Shown here in pieces: positions 7,758-11,539 of a stretch of 11,539 bases of DNA. This stretch comes from Megamonas sp. UBA1792 (GTDB taxonomy: Bacteria; Bacillota_C; Negativicutes; Selenomonadales; Selenomonadaceae), in NCBI GenBank assembly GCA_002315155.1, contig DCFY01000079.1, positions 1-11,539 of the forward strand, written 5' to 3'. Made by a program: the position numbers and the translations under genes. A model generated the notes under the pieces. It had not been told where the DNA came from. It made no database searches and was given only the letters and a program-made list of their open reading frames with translations. Every line of letters begins with the position of its first letter. The stretch's first letter is position 1.

Positions 7758-7796
7758 AAAAATTGTTTACTTACTATGTACACTACACAACTAAGA

Positions 7797-7805
7797 ATTA
7801 TACCA
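7797..7805 (-). promoter_or_regulatory. Extended -10 promoter for the permease gene
   Basis: The minus strand reads TGGTATAAT, a perfect -10 with an extended TGn element; no clear -35 box is visible. The start site near 7790 would give a leader of about 50 nt that includes the ribosome binding site. Confidence 0.6.
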
Positions 7806-7970
7806 CAAAATAAAGTATCTTTCCTACAAGAATGCCTCCTGCATTATTATTTTGCACATTACAATAACATGGCTTAACTGCCAGCATAAAACACTTGTAG
7901 AAATAGAATGTTTTTGCAAAATCCACATTTATGCTGCTAAATTTCATATCACTCTTTATTCATTTCAAAA

Positions 7971-8014
7971 AGAAGCTGTATACAGGCTGTTAAAACAGCC
8001 TGTATACAGCTTCT
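7971..8014 (-). terminator. Perfect 21-bp terminator hairpin of the flagellin-like gene
   Basis: Arms 7971-7991 and 7994-8014 are exact reverse complements (core AGAAGCTGTATACAGGCTG), with only AA between them. On the minus strand the stem is followed by TTTTTGAAATG, a short U-tract. It lies 29 bases past the stop codon. Confidence 0.9.
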
Positions 8015-8043
8015 CACATTCTCGCTATTTACTTCGAATCACC

Positions 8044-8856
8044 TTAACGCAAAAGCGCCAAAACACTCGTGTTATCATGCATATTAAGTTTCGCCGCATA
8101 CAGAGCAAATGCCTGCGTTGTCTGCGCAGATTTCAGTTTCGTAACCTGAGCTGCAATATCTGTATCGCCCATCCCTGAAGCTGCAGCCGTAAGATTCTCT
8201 GTCTGCGATGTATAGTTCGCCGACGAATAACTCAGCCCCTGTTGTGCTGAACCAATATTTGTCGACTGTGAAAGAGCCGTGTCAAGCGCTGTACTGACCG
8301 TATCAAGTGCACTTGCAACTCCAGTCGATGTTGAAAGGTTAAGTGTTGAATCACCATTGGCATCTGTAAGGCCAAGACCCTGCGCACTCATATCACCAAG
8401 TGCTATGTTCTTATAGCCATTATCACCAGCTACTGTAAGTGTCTTCGTTCCATTAAGAAGAGTCTGATTGTTGAACGTAATACCTGCATTCTCATCAATT
8501 TGAGAAACCGTCTGATCAACTTCCTTCTGCAGAGCACCAATATCCGAAGAATTATTAGTCCCATTGGCCGCTTGCAGAAGCTTATCCTTAAGCGAGCTGA
8601 GTGCAGTTACTGTTGAGTCAACACCGCCGGAAGCTGTCGACATCATTGCATTCATTGTTTGTGTATTCTCATTTGACTGTGATAAAGTCCCTATATTCGA
8701 ATACATGCGTGTGAGTATCGAATACGCAGATGCATCATCCGCCGCTGAATTATACTGCGAACCACTTGCTATCTTCTGCATACTTTTGCTTATTGTGTTT
8801 GATGCTGAGTTAATTGCATTTAAGGACGTACTGGAATTTACGCTATAGATACTCAT
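8044..8856 (-). CDS. Flagellin-like protein, short D0/D1-only form
   Basis: The protein has 270 residues and carries both conserved flagellin ends. The N-terminal domain (1-136) includes the analogue of LSSGLRINSAKDDAAG as IASGSQYNSAADDASAYS (29-46). It continues with LLQAANGTNNSSDIGALQKE and the ITFNNQTLLNG segment. The C-terminal domain (about 180-270) ends TSVLALLR like many flagellins. The central variable D2/D3 region is almost absent (about 137-179). Several usual arginines are missing, including the one in RINSA. There is no Sec signal peptide; true flagellins are exported by the flagellar type III apparatus. The start is firm: AAGGAGGG (8864-8871) is 7 bases before the ATG. It has its own sigma-A-like promoter and terminator, and no other flagellar gene is in the window. 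It could form a filament, be a secondary flagellin, or be an orphan in a non-motile species. A FlgL-like hook-filament junction role is the main alternative. Confidence 0.9.
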   Translation of the reverse strand: MSIYSVNSSTSLNAINSASNTISKSMQKIASGSQYNSAADDASAYSILTRMYSNIGTLSQSNENTQTMNAMMSTASGGVDSTVTALSSLKDKLLQAANGTNNSSDIGALQKEVDQTVSQIDENAGITFNNQTLLNGTKTLTVAGDNGYKNIALGDMSAQGLGLTDANGDSTLNLSTSTGVASALDTVSTALDTALSQSTNIGSAQQGLSYSSANYTSQTENLTAAASGMGDTDIAAQVTKLKSAQTTQAFALYAAKLNMHDNTSVLALLR

Positions 8857-8897
8857 GTGAAATCCCTCCTTGAAAACTTTTTACTACTCCTATCTAT

Positions 8898-8927
8898 ATT
8901 ATACTAGAAGTTCACCAAAAAAAGCAA
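8898..8927 (-). promoter_or_regulatory. Sigma-A type promoter of the flagellin-like gene
   Basis: The minus strand carries TTGCTT (8922-8927), an 18-base spacer and TATAAT (8898-8903). The start site near 8891 would give a leader of about 35 nt. I see no sigma-28 flagellar promoter (TAAA...GCCGATAA type), which is unusual for a flagellin in a classical flagellar regulon. Confidence 0.6.
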
Positions 8928-8946
8928 GAAATTTTCGTTCACTGCT

Positions 8947-10134
8947 TTATTCCAGATTTCGCACATAGGACTTATCGATATGAATAACTGTATGATAATG
9001 TATATCCAGATTTTGCACTACTTCATTCACTTGTTTTCTTACTTCCACAGCCTTGAGCGGCACATCGTTTGGTAAAAGGATATCAAAGATAAGGTTATAT
9101 CCGTCATAACTTCGCGTAAGACGAAAATCGTGCATACTCAGGCGAGTGTCTACACTTTTCACAGCTTTATCTATTTTATTACGTATTGCCAAAACCTTTG
9201 GATCATCATCAACTACCGGATCCATATGCACAATAGTCTCGGCATGGAACTTCTGACGAAGGCGGTACTCCAAATGATCAATAGCTTCATGCGCCTTCAT
9301 AATATCCATTGAAGCCGAAATCTCCGCATGCAAAGAAAGGAATAGTCGCCCTGGTCCATAGTCATGCACAATGAGATCATGAATACCGCATACATATTCA
9401 TTTGTCAGTACAAAATCCTCAATTTCCTTCACAAACTCCGGCTCCGGTGCCTGTCCTAAAAGCGGCTGTATCGTGTCCCTTGCGGCCAGAATTCCACTGT
9501 AGAGAATAAAAACTGCAACAAAGACTCCAGCTGCTCCATCAATATTCCAATCAGTAAAATAATTGATGATAAGGCTCATCAGAACGACAGCTGTCGCAAC
9601 GCAATCATTCCTGCTGTCCGCCGCTGCTGCCTGCACCGCCGTCGAACTAATACGATCACCAATGTTCTTATAAAATCGTCCCAGCCAAAACTTCACTACA
9701 ATAGAAAAAAACAATATACCTATTGTAACAAAATCAATCGTCACTGCCTCTGGTGTAAAAATTTTTGCCACCGATGTTCGAAGTAACTCTACTCCAACAA
9801 GAATGATTGCTACAGCAATTCCCAATCCTGTAAGATACTCAATTCGTCCATGACCGAAAGGATGATCATCATCTGGTGCTCGATTTGCCAGTTTGAAGCC
9901 AAGAATCGTAACCACAGATGAACCCGCATCAGACAAGTTGTTAAACGCATCTGCCACAATCGAAATCGCACCACTTAAAAAGCCTACGGCAAGCTTTAGA
10001 ATAAAAAGCAGCAAATTGCAACCGATTCCGACCATACCACTTAAGGTGCCATAGCGTTCCCGTACCATTGGTTTAGCTGTTGCTTCATAATCTTCTATAA
10101 AACGGCGAATTAAAATTTCTGTCACTCGTACCAT
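8947..10134 (-). CDS. Cation diffusion facilitator family metal exporter
   Basis: This inner-membrane antiporter exports divalent metal ions in exchange for protons. It is 395 residues from the ATG at 10134, which lies one base after the upstream gene's TAG; a 15-residue longer frame would overlap that gene. Six helices lie at about 32-53, 55-80, 101-121, 132-150, 170-195 and 198-217. Helix two holds ADAFNNLSDAGSS with N65 and D69; the cytoplasmic loop has HPFGHGRIEY (H91, H95); helix five has DSRND (D173, D177). By alignment with YiiP (D45, D49, H153, D157) the transport site is N/D/D/D. The DxxxD of helix five is a pattern associated with Mn rather than Zn specificity, so Mn or Fe export is a plausible inference. 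The usual cytoplasmic dimerisation domain (about 225-305) is followed by a further domain of about 90 residues, common in Firmicute members. Confidence 0.92.
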   Translation of the reverse strand: MVRVTEILIRRFIEDYEATAKPMVRERYGTLSGMVGIGCNLLLFILKLAVGFLSGAISIVADAFNNLSDAGSSVVTILGFKLANRAPDDDHPFGHGRIEYLTGLGIAVAIILVGVELLRTSVAKIFTPEAVTIDFVTIGILFFSIVVKFWLGRFYKNIGDRISSTAVQAAAADSRNDCVATAVVLMSLIINYFTDWNIDGAAGVFVAVFILYSGILAARDTIQPLLGQAPEPEFVKEIEDFVLTNEYVCGIHDLIVHDYGPGRLFLSLHAEISASMDIMKAHEAIDHLEYRLRQKFHAETIVHMDPVVDDDPKVLAIRNKIDKAVKSVDTRLSMHDFRLTRSYDGYNLIFDILLPNDVPLKAVEVRKQVNEVVQNLDIHYHTVIHIDKSYVRNLE

Positions 10135-10135
10135 C

Positions 10136-11539
10136 CTATCTTTTTTCCTGTTTTTCCTGCCATGCAAGAGCTTCATCAATAAACGCCCGCAGCGTTTTCT
10201 CCGAGATCAGAGCCCGTTCATCCTCTGCTACTACTTTTTCTGTTTGCAAAAGTTCACCATAAAACCTTCGATACAAAAAACTTTGTTTATTCATTTTTGC
10301 CTCAATCATCTGAATCGCTGCTTCATCAGCCTCAGCTAGCTGCTGTAAACGTCGCAGCTGGGGTGCACATTCCAGCTTTGTTTCTGCTGGCAAGTCCCTT
10401 TCTAAATGTTTTACCGCCTTTTCTATACGAGAAAAATCATGGTGTAAAAGTGATAAAACGAATGATATATCCTCGCCTTTATCAAGCATCTGCCAGAGCA
10501 TATCCATATGTTGACGTACATGTAATCCATCCGGACGACCGACATGAGCCCAGCTATTTTCCATGCGCTGTGAATGTTCCGCAAATATCATCATATCATC
10601 TGCCAGACTTCCATACTGCTCCACAATTGCTTTTTCCCAGGCAGTCTCCGCATCATAGCCAGCCGGATCTGCAGCATAGGCCGCGCCTGTCGCAACTGCA
10701 ATCTTTGATAGTACTGCATACTCCATCGGATTGATGATAAAACCACCCATCTTTGCTCCTGTTTCTGCCGGTATTCCCGTAATTGGTCCCAGTGCAAGTT
10801 TGCCAGTACGATAATCACTTACGGGATAATTCCACCAGACAAGCATCTCCCGCCCATAGATGCTTTCTACCTTTTCCAGCTCTTCCGGCGATATCCCTTC
10901 GCAAACAACTCCCTTGCCCGTATACATCACAAGAATATCCTTATCAAGCGTTCCGGCAAAATCCCGTGTATACGTTTTCAACTTATCCCCCTGCAGCATA
11001 TCTTCCGTATAATACTCCGTGGGTACAGTAATAAGCGGCTTGACATCTTCATGCTCATGAATAAACCGCCGATTAACTTCATTTAATAACAATGCCTGCC
11101 TAACTCCATCCTTGTTCTCTATATCATCAAAGAAAACAGCAAACTGTCGAACACCTAGATCGTAGAGCGCCGTAAACTTTCGTAAAATCGCCTCCATATC
11201 ATCAGCATAACCCACCGAATCTGTGTGCATATCAAGTCCCGGAGAAAGAGCGAAAACAAATTCAACATGATTCGCCTTTGCAGTTTGTATGATTTCACTC
11301 ATCCGCATCATCTCCTGTAACGGGTATTTTTCCCGCCACTTTTCCCGATGATATGGGTCATCTTTCGGTGCATAGATATAGATATTCAAGCCTTCCTGGC
11401 CATAAAACTTCAACTGATCAAGACGCTGTTCATGTGTCCATGGTGTGCCATAGAACCCCTCAACAACACCACGCAAAGAAATTGCTTTTTGCATTGCCTG
11501 CGCAACGTTTATCATAGAAATCAACCAATACACCCCCAT
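10136..11539 (-). CDS. GH84-type beta-N-acetylglucosaminidase (O-GlcNAcase/NagJ-like); 5' end at window edge
   Basis: This retaining glycosidase removes terminal beta-N-acetylglucosamine by substrate-assisted catalysis. The N-terminal part (about 19-300) is the GH84 barrel: LRGVVEGFYGTPWTHEQRL (22-40), IYAPKDDPYHREKWRE, and the catalytic Asp pair in FAVFFDDIEN (D138, D139). VMYTGKG and WWNYPVSDY (N237, D242) follow and line the sugar pocket in family members. Residues about 300-467 are a helical region like the one after the NagJ catalytic domain. No signal peptide or carbohydrate-binding module is visible, so it is probably cytoplasmic, unlike secreted clostridial NagJ. The natural substrate is unknown; GlcNAc from peptidoglycan or host glycans is inference. 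The window ends exactly at an in-frame ATG; ATGs at 11515 and 11494 are also possible, and the start may lie outside. Such proteins are often mislabelled hyaluronidase. The metal exporter gene follows after one base, implying an operon. Confidence 0.9.
   Translation of the reverse strand: MGVYWLISMINVAQAMQKAISLRGVVEGFYGTPWTHEQRLDQLKFYGQEGLNIYIYAPKDDPYHREKWREKYPLQEMMRMSEIIQTAKANHVEFVFALSPGLDMHTDSVGYADDMEAILRKFTALYDLGVRQFAVFFDDIENKDGVRQALLLNEVNRRFIHEHEDVKPLITVPTEYYTEDMLQGDKLKTYTRDFAGTLDKDILVMYTGKGVVCEGISPEELEKVESIYGREMLVWWNYPVSDYRTGKLALGPITGIPAETGAKMGGFIINPMEYAVLSKIAVATGAAYAADPAGYDAETAWEKAIVEQYGSLADDMMIFAEHSQRMENSWAHVGRPDGLHVRQHMDMLWQMLDKGEDISFVLSLLHHDFSRIEKAVKHLERDLPAETKLECAPQLRRLQQLAEADEAAIQMIEAKMNKQSFLYRRFYGELLQTEKVVAEDERALISEKTLRAFIDEALAWQEKQEKR

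Noticed and set aside
7798..7947. 49-codon minus-strand ORF (MKFSSINVDFAK...) between the flagellin terminator and the permease
   Set aside because: Only a weak AAAGAG precedes it, no promoter is apparent, its stop codon lies inside the permease -10 box, and an open frame of this length is not unlikely by chance in AT-rich DNA.
7971..8014. Perfect 21-bp inverted repeat as a mobile-element end or attachment site
   Set aside because: Its position just after a stop codon, the tiny loop and the following T-run are fully explained by an intrinsic terminator.
7852..8178. 108-codon plus-strand ORF running through the flagellin 3' end
   Set aside because: It spans the flagellin terminator hairpin and overlaps the flagellin coding region in antisense; it has no ribosome binding site or recognisable domain.

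Overview
The window looks like chromosomal DNA of a strictly anaerobic, low-to-moderate G+C Firmicute. A member of the Negativicutes (Selenomonas/Megasphaera/Veillonella-type) is my best guess. The grounds are a single-chain pyruvate:ferredoxin oxidoreductase, perfect Shine-Dalgarno sites, sigma-A-like promoters with TATAAT boxes, and the character of the proteins. The taxonomic call is inference only. I see no insertion sequences, CRISPR arrays, tRNA or rRNA genes, and no sign of a prophage or island. It reads as ordinary core/accessory chromosome with a few unusual small items.

Layout: (1) 1-1937, plus strand: the 3' part of an ABC exporter operon. It holds an ATPase subunit cut by the window edge, overlapping by ATGA a complete ABC-2 permease of the YbhF/YbhS/YbhR or drug-efflux kind. 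(2) 1950-2012: a long hairpin with an A-tract and a T-tract, which can terminate transcription from both sides. (3) 2017-2124, minus: a 35-residue Lys/Gln-rich protein with its own promoter and ribosome binding site. (4) 2125-2500: mostly non-coding, with the terminator of the next gene. (5) 2501-6019, minus: a full 1172-residue pyruvate:ferredoxin (flavodoxin) oxidoreductase, preceded by a leader of about 165 nt and a consensus promoter. (6) 6356-7741, minus: an APC-family amino acid transporter that probably starts at TTG. (7) 8044-8856, minus: a short, complete flagellin-like protein as a single-gene unit with its own promoter and a perfect 21-bp terminator stem. (8) 8947-11539, minus: a two-gene operon of a GH84-type beta-N-acetylglucosaminidase and a cation diffusion facilitator, separated by one base.

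How they fit together: the genes from 2017 onward lie on one strand but mostly as independent transcription units, each with its own promoter and/or terminator. The central metabolic gene is the PFOR (pyruvate to acetyl-CoA with reduced ferredoxin). The transporters (ABC exporter, APC permease, CDF metal exporter) and the glycosidase are not obviously part of one pathway. I do not see a convincing new multi-gene system. The items most worth a second look are the small MGDK protein, the minimal flagellin with a diverged TLR5-contact segment, and the long PFOR leader.
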